From positions 1 through 37,206 of the forward strand of contig WFWT01000067.1 in assembly GCA_015490995.1 (NCBI GenBank): 37,206 nt of DNA, given 5' to 3'. Position numbers and translations under genes: made by a program. Origin of the DNA: Anaerolineae bacterium (lineage in GTDB: Bacteria; Chloroflexota; Anaerolineae; JAADDB01). Positions 1 to 7,236 of this stretch are shown piece by piece (the stretch's first letter is position 1; every line of letters starts with the position of its first letter). The notes below the pieces were generated by a model that searched no databases, had not been told where the DNA came from, and saw only the letters and a program-made list of their open reading frames with translations.

Positions 1-1071
1 CCCCACACCCCTGACGAACGCCCCCCCGCAGACGCAACATACGAATTCAAGACCGACTTTTCCATCCACAGCGTTCCGTACGATGAAATTCTGGCCGGTG
101 GTCCCCCTAAAGACGGCATACCGGCCATTGACCGGCCACGCTTCACCTCTGTCCAGGAAGCCAACCGCTGGATTCGTCCTCGGGAACCGGTCATCCTCTT
201 TGCCGTCAACGACGACGTGCGCGTTTACCCCATCCAGATCTTGATCTGGCATGAGATCGTCAACGACACCGTAAACGATCTCCCGGTTGTTATCACCTTC
301 TGTCCCCTGTGCAACACGGCCATCGCCTTTGAACGGCGGGTGAGGAATGAAGTGCTGGACTTCGGCACCACCGGGCGTCTCCGATTCAGCAACCTCCTCA
401 TGTATGACCGCCAGACGGAATCCTGGTGGCAACAGGCGACCGGCGACGCCATTATCGGCGCCCTGACGGGCACGCAGTTGCGCTTTCTCCCCGCCCACAT
501 GGTCGCCTGGGAAGAGGTACGAAAACAGTACCCGCAGGCGAAGGTGCTCTCCCGGGAGACCGGGTTCCGCCGCCCATACGGCCAGAACCCTTATATTGGT
601 TACGACGATGTGGACAACCCGCCTTTCCTTTATAAAGGGCCCCGCACACCGGACCGATTACCTCCTATGGCTCGTGTGCTGACCGTGGAGCAAAACGGTG
701 AAGCGGTCGCCTATCCGTACCACGAACTGGCGAAGGTGGGGGTGGTTAATGACGTTGTCGGCGGAGAACCCATAGTGATCTTCTGGGAACCCGGCACTGC
801 CTCCCCCCTGGAGACTCTGGAGCTGGCTGCGGGGCGTGACGTGGGGTCGGCCACGGCCTTTTCCCGTCGTCTCGGCGATGGGGTGCTCACGTTCCGACGG
901 GATGGGGACGCCTTTGTCGACGACCTTACCGGCACCCGCTGGGATTTAACCGGCCAGGGGATAACCGGTCCCCTGGCCGGCCAACAACTCACACCGGTGG
1001 TAAGCATCAATCACTTCTGGTTTTCTTGGGCAGCCTTTCGGCCTGACACGCGTGTTTACCAGGCGCCATAG
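1..1071 (+). CDS. DUF3179 domain-containing protein (5' end outside window)
   Basis: The reading frame is open from base 1, so this is the C-terminal 356 residues of a longer protein whose start lies upstream. A GTG at 217 is internal: the sequence before it (for example IHSVPYDEILAGGPPKDGIP and FTSVQEANRWI) is clearly part of the same domain. The segment with FCPLCNTAIAFERR, two cysteines in a C-x2-C arrangement, and the later TGTRWDLTGQGI are typical of DUF3179, a family of unknown biochemical role often found in exported proteins of Chloroflexota, haloarchaea and other environmental microbes. The export signal cannot be judged because the N terminus is missing. It converges on the next gene with an 11-bp gap and no visible terminator. 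The family call is firm; the function is unknown. Confidence 0.85.
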   Translation, partial: PHTPDERPPADATYEFKTDFSIHSVPYDEILAGGPPKDGIPAIDRPRFTSVQEANRWIRPREPVILFAVNDDVRVYPIQILIWHEIVNDTVNDLPVVITFCPLCNTAIAFERRVRNEVLDFGTTGRLRFSNLLMYDRQTESWWQQATGDAIIGALTGTQLRFLPAHMVAWEEVRKQYPQAKVLSRETGFRRPYGQNPYIGYDDVDNPPFLYKGPRTPDRLPPMARVLTVEQNGEAVAYPYHELAKVGVVNDVVGGEPIVIFWEPGTASPLETLELAAGRDVGSATAFSRRLGDGVLTFRRDGDAFVDDLTGTRWDLTGQGITGPLAGQQLTPVVSINHFWFSWAAFRPDTRVYQAP

Positions 1072-1082
1072 CTCGCAAGGGC

Positions 1083-2162
1083 TTACCCCAACGCAGCCCA
1101 AACCTCCACCTTTGTGCGTACCCGTCGGATCACCTCATCGGTGAACTCGGTGGTCGTGCTGTTGCCCCCCAAGTCCGGCGTGCGGATACCCTCGTACACT
1201 GCCTCGAAGGTCGCTTCGTAAATGGCGCGCGCGGCCCGTTGGGCCTCCTCGCTCTCCATGTGGCGTAGCAACGCGGCCCCTGCTAAAATCATCGCCATGG
1301 GATTCGCGATGTTCTTGCCGTAGAGGGCGGGCGCAGTGCCATGGGGAGCTTCTGCCATGACCACGTTGACGTGAAATTGTTCGTCGAAGGAGAGCAGCAA
1401 GGACTCAGCACCCGCGATAGAGCCAAACAGTTGCAACACCAGGTCGCTCAGCAGGTCACCATCCCGGTTTAAGGTGGGGATGACCATTGGATCGCCGGCG
1501 CTGCTGATGAGCAGCGCGTAGGTGGCGTCGATCAGATGGGGTTCGTACCGCACATCAGGATACCGGCGGGCCGCAGCGTCCAACTCCTCCTTGAACATCC
1601 CCTCGTAGATGGGAGAGACGGTGTACTTAGGCCCTCCAAATACCTTCGCACCGGTCTTACGCGCGTAGGAAAACGCGTACTCGGCAACAGCCCGACACGT
1701 TTGCCGACTGATCTTCTCCAACCGAAAGGCCCACTCATCCCCATCGCGCTGCTCCCGCCACTCCTTGGCACCATAGGCGTCATCCACTGCCATGCGTACC
1801 ACCGTGATGGGGGCGTGTACCCCTGCCAGGGGCCGCACACCGGGAATACGTCGGCCGGTGCGCACGATGACCTTGCCGTCCACCTCGGCGCGAATAATCG
1901 CGTTTGGGCTGCCCACATCCCCGGGATCTTCCGGCGTGATGGTCGCGGCTTTCAGGCCAAACCCGGTATCTCGCAGGGCAGCTGCCGCCTCGTACACTAC
2001 CCGGTTGCGTGTCCGTCGGCGGTTTTCCAGGCTCAGGTCATAGTACACAAACTCTAGCGGTACACCGGTCACGCTGGAATCCAGCACCCGCAGAGCCTGT
2101 TCCAGGAGTTCCTGGCCCGTCTGATCTCCCTGCATCACCACCACGGTCGGACGTGATGCCAT
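1083..2162 (-). CDS. Isocitrate/isopropylmalate dehydrogenase family protein
   Basis: A 359-residue beta-decarboxylating dehydrogenase, the family that oxidises isocitrate, 3-isopropylmalate, homoisocitrate or tartrate with NAD(P)+. Visible landmarks are the N-terminal GDQTGQELLEQAL (family form GDGIG.E), the metal-binding acidic stretch NRDGDLLSDLV, and the cofactor-loop signature APHGTAPALYGKNIANPMAMI. The substrate segment is atypical: where classical enzymes have an R-x-N-T-E-D-x-Y motif, this one reads VVRMAVDDAYGAKEW, so the substrate cannot be assigned. There is no paired leu or aconitase gene beside it, so leucine biosynthesis is not supported by context. The ATG at 2162 follows GAGGGAGGGAAAG and is the preferred start. 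It is divergent from the ferritin gene. The family is certain; the substrate is open. Confidence 0.85.
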   Translation of the reverse strand: MASRPTVVVMQGDQTGQELLEQALRVLDSSVTGVPLEFVYYDLSLENRRRTRNRVVYEAAAALRDTGFGLKAATITPEDPGDVGSPNAIIRAEVDGKVIVRTGRRIPGVRPLAGVHAPITVVRMAVDDAYGAKEWREQRDGDEWAFRLEKISRQTCRAVAEYAFSYARKTGAKVFGGPKYTVSPIYEGMFKEELDAAARRYPDVRYEPHLIDATYALLISSAGDPMVIPTLNRDGDLLSDLVLQLFGSIAGAESLLLSFDEQFHVNVVMAEAPHGTAPALYGKNIANPMAMILAGAALLRHMESEEAQRAARAIYEATFEAVYEGIRTPDLGGNSTTTEFTDEVIRRVRTKVEVWAALG

Positions 2163-2209
2163 CTTTCCCTCCCTCTGTGATCTCCTCAGGCATCCTTCCC
2201 ACTCTGCTC

Positions 2210-2239
2210 AGTCTACACGGAGCCGGGTCCGGCGGCCAA
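2210..2239 (-). promoter_or_regulatory. Candidate sigma-70-type promoter for the dehydrogenase gene
   Basis: On the minus strand TTGGCC (2239-2234) and TAGACT (2215-2210) are separated by 18 bp, about 50 bp upstream of the ATG at 2162. This is a consensus-like match found by eye. GC-rich surroundings make chance matches possible. Confidence 0.35.
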
Positions 2240-2294
2240 AGCCTATTCCCCCTGCTGTCGGGCACCCATCATTACTGTCCCTACCCCCGCTAAT

Positions 2295-2323
2295 TTGGGC
2301 GTCCGGATGGCTCATGCTATGAT
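2295..2323 (+). promoter_or_regulatory. Candidate sigma-70-type promoter for ferritin
   Basis: TTGGGC (2295-2300), a 17-bp spacer and TATGAT (2318-2323) lie in the 348-bp divergent gap between the dehydrogenase and ferritin genes. Initiation near 2330 would give a leader of about 180 nt before the ferritin ATG at 2511. No AT-rich Fur-type palindrome is visible around it. Confidence 0.45.
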
Positions 2324-2396
2324 GAAGCCGAAATATCCTAACCCCACAAAGGTGTAACCTCCCGTTGGGGACACCATCCAACTACAATGGACGTGT

Positions 2397-2475
2397 CAAA
2401 GGGCATCGAGTACCAAAAGACTCTGTCCTTGGCCAAAGGGACGTACACCAGACTGCCCTTGACCCGACGAAGGGC
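2397..2475 (+). repeat. Three short CAAAGGG-type repeats and hairpins in the ferritin leader
   Basis: CAAAGGG occurs at 2397-2403 and 2434-2440, and CGAAGGG at 2468-2474, spaced 37 and 34 bp. The second copy sits in a near-palindrome centred on TTGGCCAA (GTCC and GGAC arms). The third forms GCCCTT (2455-2460) and AAGGGC (2470-2475) around a 9-nt loop. They lie between the candidate promoter and the ribosome binding site, so they could act as an operator or a leader RNA structure. No known regulator site is recognised. Confidence 0.3.
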
Positions 2476-2510
2476 ACAAAAACCAGCACGTTAGGAGAGG
2501 AGGTCTGACC

Positions 2511-3008
2511 ATGATAAAGGAGCGCATTCTCAAGGCTCTAAACGACCAGATTAACCGAGAATTTTACGCCTCTTACCTGTACCTGGCCATGGCGGCCCAC
2601 TTTGATTTACAAAGTCTGGATGGTTTTGCCCGCTGGATGTTCAAACAGAGCGAAGAAGAATACGGTCACGCCATGCGCATTTTGAACCACGTGCTCGAAC
2701 GAGGGGGACGAGTCGAACTGCAGCCCATTGCGGCCCCGCCGAGCGAGTTCGGCACACCTCTGGACATCTTCCGCCAGGCACTGGAACACGAACAACGGGT
2801 CACCGGGTACATTAACGACATCTACAAGATGGCGGTGGAGGAAGAGGACTATGCCACTCAATCCCTGATGGAGTGGTTTGTCAACGAGCAGGTCGAGGAA
2901 GAGGACACGGTCGGCCGCATTGTGGATCGGCTGGAACTGGCCGGCGATAACCGGGCAGCCATTCTTATGCTGGACGCCGAACTGGGACAACGGACGGAAG
3001 CGGAATAA
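2511..3008 (+). CDS. ftnA: Ferritin (bacterial non-haem, FtnA type)
   Basis: A 165-residue four-helix ferritin that oxidises Fe(II) and stores it as a ferric mineral inside a 24-subunit shell in the cytoplasm. The ferroxidase-centre residues are all present at the same positions as in E. coli FtnA: Glu17 (NREFYASYLY), Glu50 and His53 (EEEYGHAM), Glu94 (EHEQRV), Gln127 and Glu130 (FVNEQVEEE). There are no haem-binding or long C-terminal bacterioferritin features, and the length is normal for FtnA. The start is fixed by a strong AGGAGAGGAGGT site just upstream of the ATG. It appears to be monocistronic, with its own upstream promoter candidate and a long hairpin directly after the stop. Confidence 0.95.
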   Translation: MIKERILKALNDQINREFYASYLYLAMAAHFDLQSLDGFARWMFKQSEEEYGHAMRILNHVLERGGRVELQPIAAPPSEFGTPLDIFRQALEHEQRVTGYINDIYKMAVEEEDYATQSLMEWFVNEQVEEEDTVGRIVDRLELAGDNRAAILMLDAELGQRTEAE

Positions 3009-3017
3009 CAGACATCC

Positions 3018-3059
3018 GGTGTCCTTCCCGTCGGGCAGGTGACCGGCGGGAAGGACACC
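3018..3059 (+). terminator. Hairpin downstream of ferritin (no U-tract)
   Basis: A perfect 13-bp inverted repeat has arms GGTGTCCTTCCCG (3018-3030) and CGGGAAGGACACC (3047-3059) around a 16-nt loop, starting 9 nt after the ferritin stop. No T-run follows, so it is either a non-canonical terminator or an mRNA 3'-end stabiliser. The next gene starts 26 bp later. Confidence 0.5.
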
Positions 3060-3085
3060 CCACAGAACCTCCCACGACACGGACC

Positions 3086-4819
3086 ATGAGCACTCGCAGC
3101 GCGAACGAAGCGATTGCCGACATGTTCGACACCATCGCCGATGTGCTCGAACTGCAAGGGGACATCCCCTACCGTATTCGCGCGTACCGGAATGCTGCCC
3201 GCACATTGCGCGACTTGGAACGACCGGTGGAAGAAGTAGCAAGCGAGGGACAGCTGGAAGCCCTGCCGGGTATCGGTAAAGACCTGGCGGAGAAGATCCG
3301 GGAATACCTGCGCAGCGGTCGCATCGCGAAATATGAAGAAGTTATCAACCAGGTGCCTCCCGGCCTTATTGAACTGCTCCACATTCCAGGTTTGGGCCCC
3401 AAACGCGTGCGCTTGCTGCACGAACGGCTGGGCATTGCCGATGTTGAAGACTTACGGCGGGTGCTGGACCAGGGGCTGGTGGAAGGGCTGCCCGGGATGG
3501 GCAAGAAGACGGTGGAAAATATCCGGCGGGGGCTGGCTATGTACCAGGCCAGTAAAGAACGCATGCCCCTGGGACGCGCCCTCCCCATTGCGGAAGAAAT
3601 CGCCCGCCAGATCGCGGCCCTCCCCGGCACATCACAGGTGGTTATCGCCGGCTCAGCCCGGCGCATGAAAGAAACTGTAGGGGACATTGACATCCTCACC
3701 ATCGCGGCAGACGGCGCCGCGACGGTTCAGGCCTTTGTGCACTTTCCCCAAGTGAAGGAGATCCTCGCCGCCGGCGACACCAAAGGTAGCGTCCTGCTGC
3801 ACAACGGATTGCAAGTTGACCTGCGCGTGGTTCCCCCCGAAAGCTACGGCGCAGCCCTCCATTACTTCACAGGCTCTCAGGCCCACAACATCAAAATCCG
3901 CACCCTGGCCCGGGAGCGGGGGTTAAAGGTCAACGAATACGGCGTCTTTCGGGGGGAGAAACGCATCGCCGGCGAGCGGGAGGAAGAGATCTTCCAGGCA
4001 TTGGGAATGCCCTGGATCCCCCCCGAACTGCGCGAGGATCGGGGGGAAATTGAGGCCGCACTGGCGAACCGGCTCCCTCGACTCGTCCGCCTGGAGGACA
4101 TCCGCGGCGACCTGCAAATGCACAGCAAATGGAGCGACGGTGCAAACACCATTCGTGAGCTGGCCCTTGCCGCCCGTGCCCTAGGCTACGAGTACATTGC
4201 CATCACCGATCACTCGCCCCGAGTCCGGGTAGCAGGCGGTATGAGCATTGACGCCATTTGGCAACGCCAAAAGGAAATCGAGGCACTCAACGCGGAATTC
4301 GATGATTTACACATTCTCTCCGGTGCTGAAGTGGACATCCTTCCTGACGGTTCGTTGGATTATCCGGACGACGTGTTGGCCGCGCTGGACGTGGTGCTTG
4401 TGTCAATCCACTCGGGGTTCAAGATGAGCCAGGAACAAATGACCGAACGCATCCTGCGGGCCATTGAAAACCCGTACGTCCACATTTTGGCCCATCCGAC
4501 CGGCCGGCTAATCGGCCAACGGGAGCCATATTCCGTCGACATGGAGGTCGTGCTGAAGCGCTGCGCGGAGCTGGGCGTCGCGGTGGAGATCAACGGCTAC
4601 TACCTGCGACTGGACTTGAACGACGTACTGGCCCATCGGGCCAAACAACTCGGTTGCACCATTAGCCTGGGCACCGATGCTCACCAGGCAACGCACCTGA
4701 ACATGATGCGGTATGCCGTGGGGATGGCCCGTCGGGCCTGGTTGGAACCTGAGGACATCCTTAACACCAAACCCTTGTCCGAGCTTCTCGTCTGGCTTCG
4801 CCGACGTCGACCGGCGTAA
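3086..4819 (+). CDS. polX: DNA polymerase/3'-5' exonuclease PolX
   Basis: A 577-residue family X DNA polymerase fused to a PHP phosphoesterase domain, a cytoplasmic gap-filling repair enzyme. N-terminal helix-hairpin-helix segments are visible (LPGIGKDLAEKI, IPGLGPKRV, LPGMGKKTV, about residues 60-155). The polymerase active site has GDIDIL with Asp200 and Asp202, and a third aspartate at 245 in VDLRVV. The PHP domain begins near residue 342 (DLQMHSKWSDG), followed by ITDHSPRVRVAGG, SGAEVDI, SIHSGF, AHPTGR and GTDAH, the metal ligands expected for the exonuclease. The first PHP motif has Gln344 where many PHP proteins have the first His of an H-x-H pair; from memory this Q form also occurs in the Thermus PolX. 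The ATG at 3086 has no clear Shine-Dalgarno sequence. Length is normal for the family. Confidence 0.95.
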   Translation: MSTRSANEAIADMFDTIADVLELQGDIPYRIRAYRNAARTLRDLERPVEEVASEGQLEALPGIGKDLAEKIREYLRSGRIAKYEEVINQVPPGLIELLHIPGLGPKRVRLLHERLGIADVEDLRRVLDQGLVEGLPGMGKKTVENIRRGLAMYQASKERMPLGRALPIAEEIARQIAALPGTSQVVIAGSARRMKETVGDIDILTIAADGAATVQAFVHFPQVKEILAAGDTKGSVLLHNGLQVDLRVVPPESYGAALHYFTGSQAHNIKIRTLARERGLKVNEYGVFRGEKRIAGEREEEIFQALGMPWIPPELREDRGEIEAALANRLPRLVRLEDIRGDLQMHSKWSDGANTIRELALAARALGYEYIAITDHSPRVRVAGGMSIDAIWQRQKEIEALNAEFDDLHILSGAEVDILPDGSLDYPDDVLAALDVVLVSIHSGFKMSQEQMTERILRAIENPYVHILAHPTGRLIGQREPYSVDMEVVLKRCAELGVAVEINGYYLRLDLNDVLAHRAKQLGCTISLGTDAHQATHLNMMRYAVGMARRAWLEPEDILNTKPLSELLVWLRRRRPA

Positions 4820-4852
4820 CCCTCCCATGTGCGCGTTAAACCCAAGGGAGCG

Positions 4853-5464
4853 ATGAACGAGTACCTGCTCCTCGGCGTGTCGCTAGGGCTGGCTGCCGGC
4901 CTGAGTCCAGGCCCTCTTCTCACCTATACCGTGATTGCCACCTTGCGCGGCGGGTGGAAGGCCGGCATTGGGGTAGGCAGCGCGCCGCTGTTGACCGACG
5001 CGCCCATTATTGCCCTCTCCCTTATCGTGCTACACTTTCTCCCACCCGCCACGTTGCGATTGCTCAACGTCGTCGGTGGCGGCTTTCTTCTATATCTCGC
5101 CCTGGAGACGGTGCGTGCCACCCGCCACGTGGAAGCGCTCACCTTGAACACGGACATCAACCTGAGTCAGGAAGTGTGGCGGGGCGTCCTGGTTAACTTC
5201 CTCAATCCCAACCCCTACCTATTCTGGGGTACTGTAGGAGGGCCCCTGTTGATCCAGGCATACCGGGCGCGCATGCTGGATGCTGTGCTCTTTCTGAGCG
5301 TGTTTTACGCGCTGTTGGTAGGCTCACATGTCGGGCTTGCATTTCTGGTGCACCGTCAGCGTGCCCGGTTGCAGGGTCCGTGGTACCGACGCATCCTCTG
5401 GGGACTGGGCAGTATCCTGGGCTTCTTGGCCGCGCGCCTTATTTACACGGGATTCGTTGGATAA
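4853..5464 (+). CDS. LysE-type amino-acid/metabolite exporter
   Basis: An inner-membrane protein of about 203 residues and roughly six hydrophobic segments. The N-terminal GLSPGPLLTYTVIATLRGGWKAGIGVG is the hallmark of the LysE/RhtB export superfamily, and FLNPNPYLFW in the middle matches the second conserved family motif. LysE-type proteins expel amino acids or other small solutes using the proton gradient; the substrate here cannot be told. The ATG at 4853 preceded by AAGGGAG is preferred because the family begins just before the first helix. A GTG at 4829 in frame would add eight residues. It follows polX closely in the same direction and precedes a secreted protein gene. Confidence 0.85.
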   Translation: MNEYLLLGVSLGLAAGLSPGPLLTYTVIATLRGGWKAGIGVGSAPLLTDAPIIALSLIVLHFLPPATLRLLNVVGGGFLLYLALETVRATRHVEALTLNTDINLSQEVWRGVLVNFLNPNPYLFWGTVGGPLLIQAYRARMLDAVLFLSVFYALLVGSHVGLAFLVHRQRARLQGPWYRRILWGLGSILGFLAARLIYTGFVG

Positions 5465-5508
5465 AACGGCACATGAGTAAGGTCTTTCAGCTAAGGAGGG
5501 AATTGGCC

Positions 5509-6285
5509 ATGCGAAAGCGAACAGGATGGCTCTGGCTGCTCACTGCGTTACTGTGGTTCGGCGTTACCGGTGCCCTGGCTCTTCAACAACAAACCACATT
5601 CCTGCCCTTTATGGTCTACAGAGCGCCCGCTATCTCCACCCCCGTGTTGACGTACACCCCCCCACCGGTGACTCCGACATACACACCCCCTGCCGGAGTG
5701 GACCCGAGCTTGTTGCCTATTGTCGGTCATACCTCATACACGTCCCCTCTGGGACGCCACATTGTGGGTGAAGTGGAAAACCGGACCACCTTCCCGGTGG
5801 GGCTCGTGACCATCAGGGTGACGTTGTATGACGCGCAGGGGAACCAGCTGGGCATGGTATCCACATTGCCCTTCGCATACCGCGTCCCTCCCGGCGAACG
5901 GGCATGTTTCAACCTCATTACTCCCAACAACCTGATTGCCTGGAGCCGTTATGAGCTAACGGTGTTGAATGCCCTGGGCCCCTTAAGCCCTCGCCCTCGC
6001 CTCACGATCTTGGACGTACGCCCCGGTATCTCCCCCTTCGGCACTTACACGCTTAGCGGCAAGGTGCGCAATGACGAAAACTACCCGGTGGCGCTGGTGG
6101 TCGTCTTCGGCACTCTGTACGACCGGAACGGCAACATTCTGGACTGCGCGCGACCATTAGACGTACCTACCCTGGATTCCCTGGCGCCCGGCGCCACGGC
6201 GGATTTCACCATCACCTTTGGCCAGCCTCCCACTGCGGTAGGCAGTTATCGGGTCGAGGCGGATGGTGACCCCGCTACTCCGTAA
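5509..6285 (+). CDS. Secreted protein with two FxLYD-like domains
   Basis: A 258-residue exported protein. Residues 1-24 form a signal peptide (basic MRKR, then a hydrophobic core ending GALA). A Pro/Thr-rich linker (TYTPPPVTPTYTPP) follows, then two related beta-sandwich modules each carrying the LYD signature: VTLYDAQGNQLG and FGTLYDRNGNIL. FxLYD domains are extracellular and of unknown function, probably mediating binding or stability. No lipobox cysteine and no C-terminal anchor are visible, so it is likely released. The ATG at 5509 is chosen because AAGGAGGG sits eight bases before it; upstream in-frame starts (5473, 5380) would spoil the signal peptide. It begins 44 bp after the exporter gene and may be co-transcribed with it. 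Confidence 0.75.
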   Translation: MRKRTGWLWLLTALLWFGVTGALALQQQTTFLPFMVYRAPAISTPVLTYTPPPVTPTYTPPAGVDPSLLPIVGHTSYTSPLGRHIVGEVENRTTFPVGLVTIRVTLYDAQGNQLGMVSTLPFAYRVPPGERACFNLITPNNLIAWSRYELTVLNALGPLSPRPRLTILDVRPGISPFGTYTLSGKVRNDENYPVALVVVFGTLYDRNGNILDCARPLDVPTLDSLAPGATADFTITFGQPPTAVGSYRVEADGDPATP

Positions 6286-6292
6286 ACGACAC

Positions 6293-6334
6293 GGTCCCTG
6301 CGTTCCCCAACTGACCGTGAGGAACGCAGGGACC
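6293..6334. terminator. Bidirectional hairpin between convergent genes
   Basis: A perfect 14-bp inverted repeat, GGTCCCTGCGTTCC (6293-6306) and GGAACGCAGGGACC (6321-6334), flanks a 14-nt loop in the 78-bp gap between the convergent FxLYD and short-chain dehydrogenase genes. Neither side has a T-run. Its architecture matches the hairpin after ferritin, suggesting a common type of transcript end in this genome. Confidence 0.55.
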
Positions 6335-6363
6335 GGTCCTTACCAATTCTAGGAAATCGTCCC

Positions 6364-7191
6364 TTATGTGAGCTCACGCCCACCGGTCAACCGGTATGCT
6401 TGCCCGGTGATAAAAGCGGCCTCTGGCGAAGCCAGGAAGGCCACCAGGTGCGCGACCTCCTCCGGTCGCCCCAATCGCCTTAGGGGGATACGATCCAGCA
6501 ACCGCCGGGTCACCTCCTCCGGCGAAGTGTTCAATACCTGTGCTTCCAGGATGAAGCCCCATTGTTTCATGGGCGTATCGATATCCCCAGGCAACACCGC
6601 GTTGACCGTGATACCGTACGGCGCGACTTCTTGGGCGAGCACCTGGGTGAGGGCCACCACCGCGGCCTTGCCGGCCGCGTAGGCCGCCATGTACGGCCGC
6701 GGTCGCTCGGCCGCGATGGAAGCGATGTTAACGATGCGTCCTCCTTCCCCGCGTGTCATCAGGGGCAGGGCGTATTTGCAGCACAGAAACGTCCCCGTTG
6801 CGTTAACGGCCATAGTTCGCTCCCAGGCCGTCAGAGACATCTCCCACACCGGCGCGGGGTCAACAATGGTGCCCGCGTTGTTGACCAGAATATCCAGCCG
6901 GCCGAACGTTGTCGCCACCTGTTGCATCATCGCCTGCACCTGCTCAGGCCGGGTAACGTCCGCTCCTACCGGCACACACTGCACCCCCAAGGCTTGCACG
7001 TCCCGGGCGATGGCTTGCAGGGTCTCCCACGTCCCGGTCCCGGGATGCACCCCTGCCTCGGGGGCCTCGGTAAGATCGGCAATCACCACATGCGCGCCTT
7101 CCCGGGCCAAACGGTGGGCAATGGCCTCCCCAATCCCCCCGCGCCGCCCGGCACCGGTTACCAGGGCAACTTTATCCTTCAACCGCGCCAT
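6364..7191 (-). CDS. Short-chain dehydrogenase/reductase (SDR)
   Basis: A 275-residue classical SDR oxidoreductase using NAD(P)(H). The Rossmann motif TGAGRRGGIG (residues 12-21), the NNAG motif (104-107), catalytic Asn130, Ser158 (NIASI), and Tyr171/Lys175 (YAAGK) are all present. Asp39 after the second beta strand (VIADL) suggests a preference for NAD(H) over NADP(H). The C-terminal stretch FITGQAYRLTGG is typical of 3-oxoacyl-ACP-reductase-like SDRs. An insert after beta-2 (EAPEAGVHPGTGTW) is longer than usual. The ATG at 7191 follows AGGAGGTCAAC. It is the last gene of a five-gene minus-strand run, 45 bp after the ThDP enzyme. The substrate is not predictable. Confidence 0.88.
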   Translation of the reverse strand: MARLKDKVALVTGAGRRGGIGEAIAHRLAREGAHVVIADLTEAPEAGVHPGTGTWETLQAIARDVQALGVQCVPVGADVTRPEQVQAMMQQVATTFGRLDILVNNAGTIVDPAPVWEMSLTAWERTMAVNATGTFLCCKYALPLMTRGEGGRIVNIASIAAERPRPYMAAYAAGKAAVVALTQVLAQEVAPYGITVNAVLPGDIDTPMKQWGFILEAQVLNTSPEEVTRRLLDRIPLRRLGRPEEVAHLVAFLASPEAAFITGQAYRLTGGRELT

Positions 7192-7236
7192 GTTGACCTC
7201 CTAACATCGACGATCGCTTCCCCGCTTCGGCGGTCA

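Noticed and set aside
2607-3242. Long antisense reading frames over ferritin and polX
   Set aside because: These are shadows of strongly supported plus-strand genes with normal family domains; they have no recognisable motifs or ribosome binding sites.
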